64,000 bases of DNA from Conchocele bisecta (GCA_029237695.1 CM055280.1:33266616-33330615); one strand, 5' to 3'. Shown: positions 29,440 to 40,135, counted from the first letter of the stretch. Translations and numbers: made by a program. The notes: a model not told the origin generated them from the sequence alone.

Positions 29440-29910
29440 ACACTGGCTTTCACCCTAGTTTCTAAGCCAATCACTGGCCAGTATCGAGCTCCACTTAGTA
29501 AATTGAACTAAATGCTGCGGTCGCTAGCGCTCCCTCGCATTTAATTCCTTAAAAATCCAATATGTGAACAATAACTTATACTTATTGATCTTCACATATT
29601 TAATTTTTAACTAATAAAATGCAAGGGAGCAGTAATATGTAACTTAATATGTAACTTATTGGTATTAACTCTTGCAATATGTTGAAATAAGCTTGTTACT
29701 GGCCAGCGATTGTATATTACCAGATTTAATGATTAACTGTTCGACAGGAAATGGAAAACCAATACTTGGATGGGAGATGCATCGTAAAACTTGACTAAAC
29801 TATAAATAGGTTATTATTCACATATTGAATTTATAAGGAACTAAATGCAACGTTGCCTCCGCGTCCTTGCATTTAATTAATTGAAAATTCAATATGTGAA
29901 CAGTAACGTA
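29440..29910. repeat. Cluster of TATGTGAAC inverted blocks
   Basis: AAAAATCCAATATGTGAACA, TTCACATATTTAATTTTTAA, TATTCACATATTGAATTTAT and AAAATTCAATATGTGAACAG alternate in orientation with CTAAATGC and GCATTTAATT blocks. They match the outer arm of the 24113 and 28200 spacers, so partial copies or a nested foldback. Confidence 0.55.
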
Positions 29911-29912
29911 TA

Positions 29913-30317
29913 CCAAGCTCCAGATAAGGTGCGTATTTGCGTATTAAATACCCAATTAAAATTGCCAAAAAAAAAATTGAAATGAGAAGTAGTGAGTATC
30001 AAAAAGCAATGACAAAATTGTGGTATCTTTATCATGCTACAGAAAACAATAAACAGACCACAAATATAGCATATTTTCTTATTTTTCCATAAAAACACAT
30101 CTTGGTATTTCATTAGAATTGTCTCCAAGGAGACAATTCTAATGAAATACCAAGATGTGTTTTCATTTAGAAGCAAACTATTCAATAAGTGCGGTCTGCT
30201 GATGTGTAAACAGTAGTGTGATTCTATTTTACACAATTAAAATATTGAAATACTCAATTGCTACAGAAATGATGGAGTGACAATACTCAATTATTAATTC
30301 CTTATCTGGAGCCCTGG
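29913..30317. mobile_element. Foldback element with CCAAGCTCCAG ends
   Basis: CCAAGCTCCAGATAAGGTGC on the left faces CTTATCTGGAGCCCTGG on the right. The core hairpin is ACACATCTTGGTATTTCATT, AGAATTGTCTCC and its complement (30094-30162). A relative with CCAGAGCTCCAGTTAAGG ends is nested at 41947-42137. Confidence 0.75.
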
Positions 30318-30719
30318 CATACTCATGGGCCCAGTTCTACAATTTCCTAAACATCTCCCTGGAACAATTTTGATGTGATAAAACGCAAATATCCAGGAAA
30401 ATAATGTACTATTGTCTGCCGATGACTCCAGCCTCATTATTGCTCATTTTGTAGCCTAAAACGTTATTGGATAAATAGAATATAGTGTCATGTATCAAGT
30501 TTAAGTAGAAGTGGGTTTTGACATATCATGATTGAGGGATGTTACAAAAGTAAGAGAACCATACCACCAAGTGCAACATATATGTGACTTGCAACAACAA
30601 CCAAAATGGGTTTATTGAATGTGTGTAAAGAGCCTGTGGACACAGTGTTGTATTTGAAAGCTAAATTTCTTAGCCCTTTTAAACACATTGACTACATTAC
30701 ATGTAATATCAACTGATTG

Positions 30720-31310
30720 GTATTAAATTTTAAAATACAATGAAGTGAGTTAACCATGCCAGAAGATCGTAGACAATAATTCATTAAATATAACCGATAA
30801 ATTTATTTCACATACAAAAATATTAATCACAATATAAATTTACAATGATGTAAAGAAACATAAATTGTGAAAGAACAACAACTGGTATTTAAATTTATAA
30901 TAAAATAAAACAAAGGGAGTTAACCATGGCAAAAGATTTATGGACAAATGAATTTCAATAAATATTGCTTATAGGAATGCCATAAATGTGTTATTTCACA
31001 TACAAAAGTATTAAATAATCACAATATAAATTGACAATGATGGGACGAAACATAACTTAAACGAAAAAACAACTGGTATTAAATGTTCACATAAAGCACA
31101 AAGGGAGTTAATAATGTTAAAAACTTATAGAAAACTTATTTCACATACAAAAATATTAATTAATCACAATATAAAATGACAATGACAGAAAGAAACAACG
31201 ACGTTTATTACAGTTTGAAATAAAACAAAGGGAGTTAACCATGCCACAGATTTATAGACAAAGGAAGACAACCATGCCCACGTTATAGACAAAGGGAGAT
31301 AACGCCATGC
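30720..31310. repeat. Imperfect tandem repeat, units of about 130-180 bp
   Basis: GGGAGTTAACCATG-type sequence recurs near 30730, 30915, 31095, 31225 and in short form at 31280. TATTTCACATACAAAA and AATCACAATATAAA appear between. It lies directly downstream of the 31330-31455 exon in transcription order. Confidence 0.7.
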
Positions 31311-31329
31311 CAACAAGTGTAAACTATAC

Positions 31330-31455
31330 CACAGTTATCCTCCTTTTCATCGGATCCGTCCGGGCAATCGGAAATGCCGTTGCAAACTTGGTGTATTGAG
31401 ATACACCTGGAGTTATCCTCACATGGAATTTGTGACTCGGTGCACATGATGCTCG
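31330..31455 (-). CDS. Exon: LDL-receptor class A domain
   Basis: Recognised by reading the minus strand. A CTATATTCTCCAG acceptor is followed by 126 nt (42 codons) and a GTATAG donor, phase 1 at both ends. Translation: [17 protein letters not shown], then [20 protein letters not shown] and EDNC. Six cysteines with spacing 6-5-6-5-10 and the acidic calcium-binding motif CPDGSDE define the LDL-receptor class A fold, a disulphide-rich extracellular ligand-binding module of about 40 residues. Joined to the 34162-34215 exon the sequence reads VETASIMC; joined to the collagen-like exon it reads EDNCGSTKIV. No start or stop belongs to this exon. It may be a repeat module of a larger array, but no others were found nearby. 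Confidence 0.85.
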
Positions 31456-31488
31456 CTGGAGAATATAGGACTGCATTACATAAGCATT

Positions 31489-31939
31489 ATTATAGGAATT
31501 AATGGCCTTTTTCTGGAATTTATCGGGGTATAAACTTGGAAAAGTCGCGGGAATACTGGACGAAGGCCGGAAGAGTATACTGGACGAAGCAATAAAAAAT
31601 TACAATTTTCGAAAACAAAAGATTTTTTTTTTGTTTTTAATTTTTTTTTTTAAAATTGTAATTTTTTTTAAGGCCTCGTCCAGTATTCCCGTGACTTTTC
31701 CAAGTTTATATCCCCGATAAATTCAACAAAAAGGCCATTCATTCCTTATAATTCCAGCATTTTAAATTTTAAAATGTGTTTATTTTCCGTTTTCTTAAGA
31801 ATTATTTTAACTGGGTCTCACGGTTACGGAAAGTAGTTCGGTGTGGGAATTTACTGGGATATAAATTTTGGACAGAGACTTGCTAAGGACCAATTAAATG
31901 TTAGGGAATTGTGTAAATATTTTTGTGCTGGAATTATAA
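31489..31939. mobile_element. Family H element with loop palindrome
   Basis: TATTATAGGAATTAATGGCC to TGTGCTGGAATTATAA. The loop GCAATAAAAAATTACAATTT and AAAATTGTAATTTTTTTTAA parallels the copy at 25254. GGCCGGAAGAGTATACTGGA is a short duplication of the arm. Confidence 0.85.
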
Positions 31940-31959
31940 GTCAATCGATTGAAGTGGCT

Positions 31960-32655
31960 AGCGGAATAAGGGGGAAAACTCCCTTGTGGAGTTAGCCCCC
32001 TTCTTCCACTGACCCCTTTACTTACAAGACAAAGTCAATAAACACGATACTTAATTTGCAGTACATAAATTATAATTCACACTGGAGATAAAAATCAATA
32101 AATTGAAGGAGTCAGTGGAATAAGGGGCCTAATTCACTCATGGAGTTAGCCCCCATTACCCCCGGCCCCCTTGACCCCCTTCACTCATGGGTTAGCCCCC
32201 TTATTCCGCTGACCCCCTTCATCATTGAGATTCTCATGGAGTTAGCCCCCTTATTCTGACCCCCTTATTCTGCTGACCCCTTCACACATGGAGTTAACCC
32301 CCTTATTCTGCTGACCCCTTCACTCATGGAGTTAGCCCCCTTCTTCTGCTGACCCCTTCACACATGGAGTTAGCCCCTTTATTCTGCTGACCCCTTCACT
32401 CATGGAGTTAGCCCCCTCCTTCTTCTGCTGACCCCTTCACACATGGAGTTAGCCCATTTATTCTGCTGACCCCTTCACTCATGGAGTTAGCCCCTTTATT
32501 CTGCTGACCCCTTCAGTCATGGAGGTAGCCCCCTAATTCTGCTGACCCCTTCAGTCATGGAGTTAGCCCCCTTATTCTGCTGACCCCTTCAGTCATGGAG
32601 TTAGCCCCCTTATTCTGCTGACCCCTTCAGTCATGGAGTTAGCCCCTTTCTTCAA
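31960..32655. repeat. 38-bp minisatellite
   Basis: The unit CCCCTTCACTCATGGAGTTA, GCCCCCTTATTCTGCTGA recurs in exact 38-bp steps near 32551 and 32589, with variants from about 31965. The plus strand has clusters of C and the minus strand, which is the gene's sense strand, is G-rich (GGGGGCTAACTCC). Confidence 0.9.
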
Positions 32656-33070
32656 CCAAGCCTTTCCATTACTAGATATTGTCAAGATAACTTTGATCAC
32701 AGCTACCAGATAAAATATACATTGCAAGTGTGGTGTTATTGCCTTAGAGCACTTCTAAGTGACAGATTATGTAGTACCAAAAAAGTGTAACATAATGTTT
32801 GATGTCGTTTTTCTGTAGCTTATCTACTACAATCAAGAGTTATAATATTTAAATCCCATATTGAATTTGCATGGCTGTATATTTCAAACAACATGACAAT
32901 AAACAGAAACATAAATATGAATATTTCAAGTAAATCTTTAATTGCCCATGCAATATGTTACTTGACAAACACTATAGATACACATTGAAGATCAGTAATA
33001 ATAGCAATGCATGCAATGCAAGTCAATATAATAAAGCCTAGATTTAGATTAAAACTAGAGCAAATGACCA
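32656..33070. other. Spacer, nothing recognised
   Basis: AT-rich, no repeat or coding signal. Confidence 0.5.
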
Positions 33071-33074
33071 GGGG

Positions 33075-33320
33075 CCCGCCCGTTTCACTAAACTTCGTAT
33101 GACTAAATGTTCGTAAGTGCAAAATTATGATAGTCTGTAAATCTCACATTAACAATCTGTTCTTGTAACCAATTATTGGATTTACATTTATTGAGCATAG
33201 GCTGCATATGCAGCCTATGCTCAATAAATGCAAATCCATCAATTGAAATTCCCAGACGATCCTAAATTTGCACTTACGAACATTTTAGTCGTACAAAGTT
33301 TAGTGAAACGGCCTCCAGGT
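33075..33320. mobile_element. Family G element, full copy
   Basis: CGTTTCACTAAACTTCGTAT to TTTAGTGAAACGGCCTCC; core palindrome intact. Confidence 0.9.
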
Positions 33321-34161
33321 GCTCACAGATATCCTCGACCGCCGCCTGGACTGATCAACAAAAACTTTGACGGACATTTCGAAATGCTAAGTTTTTGGGT
33401 TATGGACGGATGGACGAACGGACGACAGGACGGAAAGGCGAAAACTATAGTGGTCGAACCAGTCTTCGCGGTAGACCAGTCTTTGCGGTAATCCAACGTT
33501 ATAATCCATTTCTCTACCAGTACATATTCAACATTCATCAGTTTCTGTGTTTATTTGTTCGATCCAACTTCAAGCACCTGTCTGATGAATGTGATTTGAA
33601 ACCATCTCTTCAGACCTGTCTTTGACAGCAGACAAAATACATCGTGTGAGAGGCGTATAAATTACGCGCATATTCTGGCAACCGATTTCGAGTTGCATGT
33701 CAAACATACGCAGCTGTGTAAACTTTGGTAATGTTTATTATGTTTTCTTATTTTATGCAGGCAGTATATGCATTAGTTTATATTTTCTTTTCCACCCTAA
33801 ACAATTGCAGTGCCATGGATTACATCATAGAACCCGTACCGCGAAGATAGGTCCTTTTGTAGCCAAATTCAGTCACTCGGATGTGTAAATAATTGACGGT
33901 CGTCACGTCACGTGATGACATTTCAGCAGAAAGACAATCGGCGCTACACACAAAAGGTTTATTATGTCCATAAATTAGGATTTGAAAAATAAAACATATT
34001 GCTTGTGTGCATGTTTTATTTTGTGAACTATTGAAAAATACCACAAGCACTGGTCCCCCTACTCTACAGTAATCCCCCTCGGAATATTACATAAGCTGAG
34101 ACTGTAAAGAATACACCATTGTTAAGTGTGATCAATTTGAATCGAAAAAATATTTCATTAC
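33321..34161. other. Spacer with a GGACG tract
   Basis: GGACGGATGGACGAACGGAC with AGGACGG near 33400-33440 resembles the tracts at 21430 and 39065. GTCACGTCACGTGATGACA lies at about 33902. Nothing else is recognised. Confidence 0.5.
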
Positions 34162-34215
34162 CCGTTTCCACAGAACCTTGTGCAATAGCACCTTTGACAT
34201 CATCGGTGGATTGCA
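34162..34215 (-). CDS. Short linker exon between the LDL-receptor class A exons
   Basis: 54 nt after TTTATCCTGGTCAG and before GTAATG on the minus strand, phase 1 on both sides, so it joins cleanly to its neighbours. It encodes QSTDDVKGAIAQGSVET, a Ser/Thr/acidic stretch with no cysteine, as expected of a spacer between modules. With the upstream exon the first codon becomes CTG (Leu); with the downstream exon the last becomes GCG (Ala). Evidence is splice signals, matching phase and position between two secure exons. Such a short open stretch could arise by chance. Confidence 0.55.
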
Positions 34216-34331
34216 CTGACCAGGATAAACGTATCCTTGACAACGCAGGATATGACCATTGTTACTACTCATAGAGTATGAGGTCAATTATCAGCTAATT
34301 AATTGATATTTGCAAATACATGTAATAACAG

Positions 34332-34576
34332 TTAACACTTTGCATGCTAGCTGTAAAAATAACAGTCAACAAATTAGGAATATTTTCTTACTTCTCTACG
34401 TAAATATGTCTTGGAATTTCATTAGAATTGAGTTCGCTTGCGAACTCAATTCTAATGAAATTCCAAGACATATTCACAATATTAACAGGGTGAAATAAAA
34501 GAAAATATACTGAATTGTCTTCTGATATTTTTCAACTATTTATAGCCCAGATATTTCCCAGCATGCAAAGAGTTAA
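34332..34576. mobile_element. Family C element
   Basis: TTAACACTTTGCATGCTAGC to CAGCATGCAAAGAGTTAA; core AATTGAGTTCGCTTGCGAAC differs from other C copies at its tip yet remains palindromic. Confidence 0.9.
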
Positions 34577-34704
34577 CTAATACCACCGGTATGTAGACAA
34601 ACCCACGCATGCGCATCTTAATCAAGAAGCCGTTAGACGGAGAGAATGTTGTTGTGAAGGCCGTCATGCAGTTTATAACTACATTGTGCAAACACTACAG
34701 AAAC

Positions 34705-35090
34705 ATATGGAGCCCCACAGGTGACAGGGATTTTTTTTTTATTAATTCGTTCCCTCAATTTAACAATTTGTTCCCTCGAATTAACAATTTGTTCCCTCGA
34801 ATTAACAATTCGTTCCCAAGAATTAACAATTAGTTCCCACAATTTAAAAATTTGTTTCCTCGAATTAACAATTTGTTCCCACACTATATCAATTTGTTCC
34901 CATGAATTAACAATTCGTTCCCGTGGGAACGAATTGTTATTTGTGGGAACAAATTGTTAAATTGAGGGAACAAATTGTTGATTCATGGGAACAAATTGTT
35001 AATTTGTGGGAACGAATTGTTAAATTGAGGGAACAAATTGTTGTTTCATGGGAACGAATTAATAAAAAAAAAAATTCTATGTCATTACCA
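34705..35090. repeat. Family I inverted 21-bp arrays, second copy
   Basis: ATGGAGCCCCACAGGTGACA starts it. About eight left units (CAATTTGTTCCCTCGAATTA) are followed by about seven right units (GGGAACAAATTGTTAAATTG). The right edge ATTCTATGTCATTACCATG has lost the matching terminal sequence. Confidence 0.85.
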
Positions 35091-35122
35091 TGCACCGAAT
35101 ATCATTACAACACAGGAAACAA

Positions 35123-35227
35123 ATATTTGAGGCTGTAACTTGGAAAAGTCGCGGGAATACTGGACGAAGGCCTTCCGGCCTTCGTCCAGTATTCCCGCAA
35201 CTTTTCCATAGGATATTTGAGGCTGTA
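35123..35227. repeat. Family H hairpin flanked by a 15-bp direct repeat
   Basis: ATATTTGAGGCTGTA occurs at 35123-35137 and 35213-35227. Between are only the H core arms (AAAGTCGCGGGAATACTGGA and complement). The H ends TATAGGAAT are absent. Confidence 0.8.
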
Positions 35228-35741
35228 TAGGATGAGAAAGCTAAAACAAAATAAATACAACTGCCATTTGAGAATAAAGATATTTTTTTTACGGACATCA
35301 TGCGAAATAGCATTTACATTTACACAACACAAACTCATGCATGTAACCATTTCACTGACCCCTCCAACAAAATCAATCCAATTGCCATTTGAAATAAGAG
35401 TTTTGTGATGGCACTTATGCAGTTATGTCCATATATTTACACTGTCCATAAATTCATAATGGAAACGCCCATTCACCGTATTGCGTTTATATCCCAATGC
35501 ATTGCATTAGTCCCACTTGACATCGCGCAACGTTGCTGATTTGTTTTAAAGTTTGTTTGACGTCATTAAATTGCATGACGTTCATCATCGTTGTCAACAA
35601 TGCCACACTATTGACCGGCAACATCGCTGTTCCAATTGAACTGCGACAAAATTACGTAAAACAATAAGATTCCTAATTTTAACCCCGTATTTGGTTATTT
35701 GCATTTATAAAACTATCAGAACATGCAATGTAAATATAAGT

Positions 35742-35859
35742 AATAAAACCATGGGCTGTTGCATTTACTGTAGTAACAAAACATTTGGTCTGTTTATAAA
35801 GTTTAAACAGACCAAATGTTTTTCATACTGCAGTAAACGCAACAGCCCATGGTTTTATT
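35742..35859. repeat. Palindrome of about 118 bp
   Basis: AATAAAACCATGGGCTGTTG to CAACAGCCCATGGTTTTATT, centred on TTTATAAAGTTTAAA with ACCAAATGTTTT arms. It sits 120 bp downstream (in the gene's sense) of the 35980-36093 exon. Confidence 0.85.
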
Positions 35860-35979
35860 CCTTAAGTACACCTGAATTGCCATGCAGCTAAACGTTACAA
35901 CTCAAGAAAGCCAAAACAAAATCAAATCCAGTAAGCTGTTCGCACGAGAAAGTTTTACAACAGTCTGCATGCGACTTAC

Positions 35980-36093
35980 GTGTGCAGTCATATTCATCAC
36001 TGCCATCGAGACAATCTGGGAAGCTATCGCAGCGTAGCTTGCTCGGAATACACGTCGAATCTTTACACATAAACTCCGACTCACCACAACTGC
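35980..36093 (-). CDS. Exon: LDL-receptor class A domain
   Basis: 114 nt (38 codons) between a GACCATTGACAG acceptor and a strong GTAAGT donor on the minus strand, phase 1 at both ends. Translation: [37 protein letters not shown]. Cysteine spacing is 6-4-6-5-8 and the calcium-binding motif [10 protein letters not shown] is complete, so a functional LDL-receptor class A module is likely. It is the most upstream secure exon of the gene; signal peptide and start must lie further right. Phase 1-1 exons are the usual form of this domain in animals, which helps exon shuffling. Whether the gene encodes a collagen, a proteoglycan or another matrix protein depends on exons outside the window. Confidence 0.88.
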
Positions 36094-36223
36094 CTGTCAA
36101 TGGTCGAACAGTTTGAAATATACGCAACATTTGAAACAAGTTCAGTTCTTCGTTCCATCACAAATTCATGCATTGTGATAACTCCAACATGCATACCACT
36201 AGAAAATGTTTGCCACCAGTAAA

Positions 36224-36585
36224 TACAGTGAAACCTTTCTAAACAGGACACCCTGGGAAGTCCCCAGGGTGTCCGGTTTAGAGATGATCCACTGTAAATC
36301 AGGCATATAGACATTCTGAAATGTATTGGCGTGCTTTGCAATCATGAACATGCATTAACATCTGAGATGAATGACCAAGGAATACATCAAAAATAGGATC
36401 ACAGATGTTGGTCTTGGTGTCCAGTTTACAGAGGTTCCACTGTAAATCAGGCATATGACCATTCTGAAATGTATTGGCATGCTTTGCAATCATGAACATG
36501 CATTAACATCTGAGATAAATGACCAAGAAACCATCAAAAATAGGATCACAGATGTTGTGTTGGTGTCAGTTTTAGAGAGGTTCCA
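36224..36585. mobile_element. Family M element followed by a partial tandem copy
   Basis: TACAGTGAAACCTTTCTAAA to CAGAGGTTCCACTGTA (36444). Then ATCAGGCATATGACCATTCT through TTAGAGAGGTTCCAC repeats the back two-thirds. The front palindrome (CACCCTGGGAAGTCCCCAGG) occurs once. Confidence 0.8.
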
Positions 36586-36599
36586 CATTGATAACAAGA

Positions 36600-36905
36600 A
36601 GGACATCATTATCACTAAGCTAATCCCCTCGCTGGCAGCCTTGATAAAAAAAAATGTTTTTGCCTTACAAACAAGGTGAACATAAGTCCTCAGTGACCTT
36701 GACCTTGGGCAGTCGGACGTGGGTCATATGCAAAACAAAGCACGATCCCTAGACACATATTGTGGCCAAATATTAACAAAATTAGTGAAGTGGGTCATAA
36801 GTTATTGAAAAATGAAAGGTGTTACTATCGGACGCACGCACGTACTTACGCTCGTACGTACATGGAGTAACGCTATGTGCCCTCTTGCGTATCAATGAAG
36901 GGATA
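36600..36905. mobile_element. Family N element
   Basis: AAGCTAATCCCCTCGCTGGC to CTTGCGTATCAATGAAGGGATA, with GTCATATGCAAAACAAAGCA and a CGCACGTACTTACGCTCGTA tract near the right end. Confidence 0.75.
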
Positions 36906-37041
36906 GTAACTAGTCGTTGTTTTGTTAACTAATTATAGCAGTAACATGTACTCCTTGTAATCTAACGGGTATGTAGATTGACAGAAACATACTATTCCAC
37001 TGGATTAATGGGAATTATGACCTTTGTGACCAGTCTAGCAC

Positions 37042-37346
37042 CTGTAGCTGATTTCACCAAAATTGATAAGTATACTTATCTTGAGGGTACACTTTGAGGG
37101 AGAAACTTTCAATTTATGGATAATTTTTTAATTTTTATTATACTGAATGTATTGCATTATCACAGCCATTTTGGCTGTGATAATGTAATAAATTCAGTAT
37201 AATAATTCAGCATATTTTTAATCATCAAATATATGCAATCGCTAGTTCTGTATGAAATAATGCATTTCGGGAAAAATAAATGATTACCCTCAAAGTATAC
37301 TTAGCTAGATAAGTATGCTTAGCCATGTTGGTGAAATCGGCTACTG
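37042..37346. mobile_element. Family K element
   Basis: TGTAGCTGATTTCACCAAAA to TTGGTGAAATCGGCTACTGG; core TCACAGCCATTTTGGCTGTG perfect. Confidence 0.85.
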
Positions 37347-37679
37347 GTCCAGTCACAAAATATGACTGCCAACTGACAACTTCAACCCACAGTTTGTTAT
37401 TATGATTCAGGAAACATGGGATTGGAATCAGTCCTTTTGGTACTTTGATTCTTCTGAAATTCAGCATCAACCCGCTTACAAGAATATTTAGTGGTTTGTT
37501 ACCAGAGGGCAGCTAGTTATCTCCATGCTACAAGAAACTAGCGCTCGAATAATAACAACATGGAACAAGATGAATACACTATAAGTGATAGTCTATGTAG
37601 AATTATGAGAGACGGTTCTTCACCAGAGAGCAGTTATCATTCATGCAACAAAACAGCAATCATCGTGATTAGTGACTTG

Positions 37680-37790
37680 GATGCATATTGATTAAATCAT
37701 TGATTGATTGATTGATCACTTGGTTGGTTGATTGGTTGGTTGACTGATTGATTTACTGATTGATTGATTGTTTAATTGGGGCTGTTATAA
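37680..37790. repeat. GATT microsatellite
   Basis: GATTGATTGATTGATC and GGTTGGTTGATTGG blocks. Confidence 0.85.
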
Positions 37791-38039
37791 ATGCCAAGAC
37801 AATACATGACATGGTCACAATATAAGGCAGTTCTGGAGAAATGTTTTGTACAGCAATTAGCAAACAGTGAAGACGAACGCAGATATCAAGATACCAGTAT
37901 TCCACAGTTTAGTCCGCTAACCGAGCCCCAGTCCCATTCAAAAAACAATTCACAGATTCTGTGGGTTTTTTTTCCAAGAAATGTTCAGCATTTTCAGAAA
38001 ACAAACACGATCATCTTATAAATAAATTTGCCTTAAATT

Positions 38040-38111
38040 ATTTTGTGACAATTGGATTGGTCCAGAAATTGACATATCACAGTCCATTCAAGTTATTTTA
38101 CTAAGAGTTAA
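38040..38111. repeat. Family D remnant
   Basis: TTTTGTGACAATTGGATTGG to TTTTACTAAGAGTTAA; only one outer arm. Its TTAA (38108-38111) is also the first base group of the B element that follows. Confidence 0.65.
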
Positions 38112-38290
38112 CCCATAGACCGCTTAACACACAACAATAGTCGTCTGCTGTTGCTTTTATATTTTGCCATATTTCTCAATAAAAACATGGTTCGACAGCA
38201 CTTCAGTTGGAAATGATTCTGAAGTGCTGTCAAAGCATGTTTTTGATGATGAAAATGGAAAATAGAAAATAATATGTTGTAAAATATTCT
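38108..38290. repeat. Family B element with shortened core
   Basis: TTAACCCATAGACCGCTTAA, CGTCTGCTGTTGCTTTTATA, then CGACAGCACTTCAGTTGGAA: the left core arm has lost about 15 bp. The right outer arm is replaced by TATGTTGTAAAATATTC. Confidence 0.75.
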
Positions 38291-38395
38291 CAGCATTCAA
38301 GTTCGTTTACCTGTGCATTGGTATGGGTGAACCAATCAAGTTTTAAATTTGACATACATGTGTCAGTTTCCGAATTGTATTAAACTGTGAATAAA

Positions 38396-39150
38396 TTATA
38401 TATATTGTATTTCATGTGGTTTGTGAGGTCCAGACAGTGAAAAATGCAACTCATTTCCATATATCTGATTTCCTATTAAATGACACATATGTGTGTCATG
38501 AATACAAGTTGGAATCATAGTCTGACAAATTATAAACTGGAAATGTGGCCTGTCGGCACACAAATGCCCCCGCTGGCAGCCAAAGAAAACAAGGCACATT
38601 TGAAAACACAGAGGGCGAGAGAAGTGTGGATTTGTCACAACTGAAGGCAGACCATCAGAGCAATGGATGTGTGAAATATCCAGCAGATCCATGCAAGGAA
38701 ACAGAAATTTGAAGACACTTACCCGAGTTTCGAATGCACCAAGTATGTGACCTTGACCCTGGGCTTAACGAGAGCAGGACCGTAGTGTATTTCACAGGGC
38801 AGTAAGGGACCATTAGAGCAATGTGTGTGTGAAATAGCAAACAGATCTGTGCAAGGAAACAGAAATTAAAGACACTTACCCGTGTGTTAAGGTTTTGAAT
38901 GTACCAAGTATGTGACCTTGACCCTGGGCTTAGAGGGGGCAGTACGATCGTGGATTTATCACAGGGCGATAGCGGACCATTAAAGCGATGCATGTGTGAA
39001 ATATCAAGCAGATGAGTGCAAAGGAAACAGAAATTATAAGACATTTACCCGATCATTAAGGTTTCGGGACGAACGTACGGACCGACGGGACATACGGACG
39101 CCGGTAACACTATATGCCCCCTCACCATTTGGTGGCGGGGGCATAAAAAA
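38396..39150. repeat. Tandem repeat of about 165-bp units ending in a GGGGGCAT hairpin
   Basis: AAGTATGTGACCTTGACCCT occurs at 38741 and 38906. CAAGGAAACAGAAATT occurs three times and GACCATTA(G/A)AGC(A/G)AT three times. It ends with GGACGAACGTACGGACCGAC then ATGCCCCCTCACC and GGTGGCGGGGGCAT. Minus-strand frames through it are repetitive and not credible genes. Confidence 0.75.
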
Positions 39151-39159
39151 ATATGTGTA

Positions 39160-39360
39160 TAAGATTGATTGATTGACTAAGAAAAATTAACTAAATGCAC
39201 ACAGTGTGTCAAGTGTTTTTTTTTGTGAACCTCATTTAACTAGCCACAAAAGATTGATTGATTGACAGGCTAAGGAAAATTAACTAAATGCACACAGTGT
39301 GTCAAGTGATTTATCTTTGTTGTTTTTCTGTGAACCTCATTTAACTAGCCACAAACTTAA
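39160..39360. repeat. Two tandem repeats of about 95 bp
   Basis: AAAATTAACTAAATGCACAC, AGTGTGTCAAGTG and GAACCTCATTTAACTAGCCA each occur twice. Confidence 0.85.
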
Positions 39361-39465
39361 TTGAGAGAAATTATGGGAATACATTTGAGTGATAGCTACC
39401 GAAAAATCTGTGTGGACCGACTTATGGACAATTAGACAGATTTATTAAACAGAGGTCTAACTGCT

Positions 39466-39633
39466 TTAGCCCATTTCATAGATATCTAAATTTATAAACA
39501 TTTGTTTCTACTTTCTGCATTTCTCAATGAAAGCATATGTTGTTACCACGAAGTTGAACAACAACTGCTTCAGTGCAGAAAGAAGACAAATATTCAGTAA
39601 GAAAAGTTGCATATCTTCAGCATTAAAAGGGTT
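39466..39633. repeat. Family A element with replaced core
   Basis: TTTAGCCCATTTCATAGATA to TTCAGCATTAAAAGGGTTAA are A arms. The centre reads TACCACGAAGTTGAACAACA and lacks the GAGACGGTTC stem. Confidence 0.65.
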
Positions 39634-39775
39634 AATATAACTTGTCAGCGACAAAATGACAGAAGAAATCACACAGGCTATTAAACCACCATTAAACTGA
39701 GCAGGCGTACAATTAATTGCCTCTCCTGTCCCAACAAACCATTTTCAGCAACAACCAGTATTTTTACCAGCATTT

Positions 39776-40135
39776 GTGACAATGCACTTTTCACACAAGT
39801 GGTTATTAGTAACGAAATGGATGTAAAAATAATTCAACCCAGTATGTTTCACCGCCAAAACACAAACATGATACTGAATAAATGTGGCTGTGACTAAAGA
39901 AATGGGGTTTACGGGTTTTGCGACCAGTGTAGATCCAGATCAGCCTGTGCATTCATGTGACAATGCACTTTTCACACAAGTGGTTATTAGTAACGAAATG
40001 GATGTAAAAATAATTCAACCCAGTATGTTTCACCGCCAAAACACAAACATGATACTGAATAAATGTGGCTGTGACTAAAGAAATGGGGTTTACGGGTTTT
40101 GCGACCAGTGTAGATCCAGATCAGCCTGTGCATTC
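39776..40135. repeat. 181-bp direct tandem duplication, apparently identical
   Basis: GTGACAATGCACTTTTCACA starts at 39776 and 39957. I see no difference over the readable 178 bp. Both copies end with the start of family F (ATGTGGCTGTGACTAAAGAA). Confidence 0.9.

Noticed and set aside
38396..39044. Minus-strand frames with DISHIH repeats
   Set aside because: They follow the 165-bp tandem repeat and have no recognised fold.
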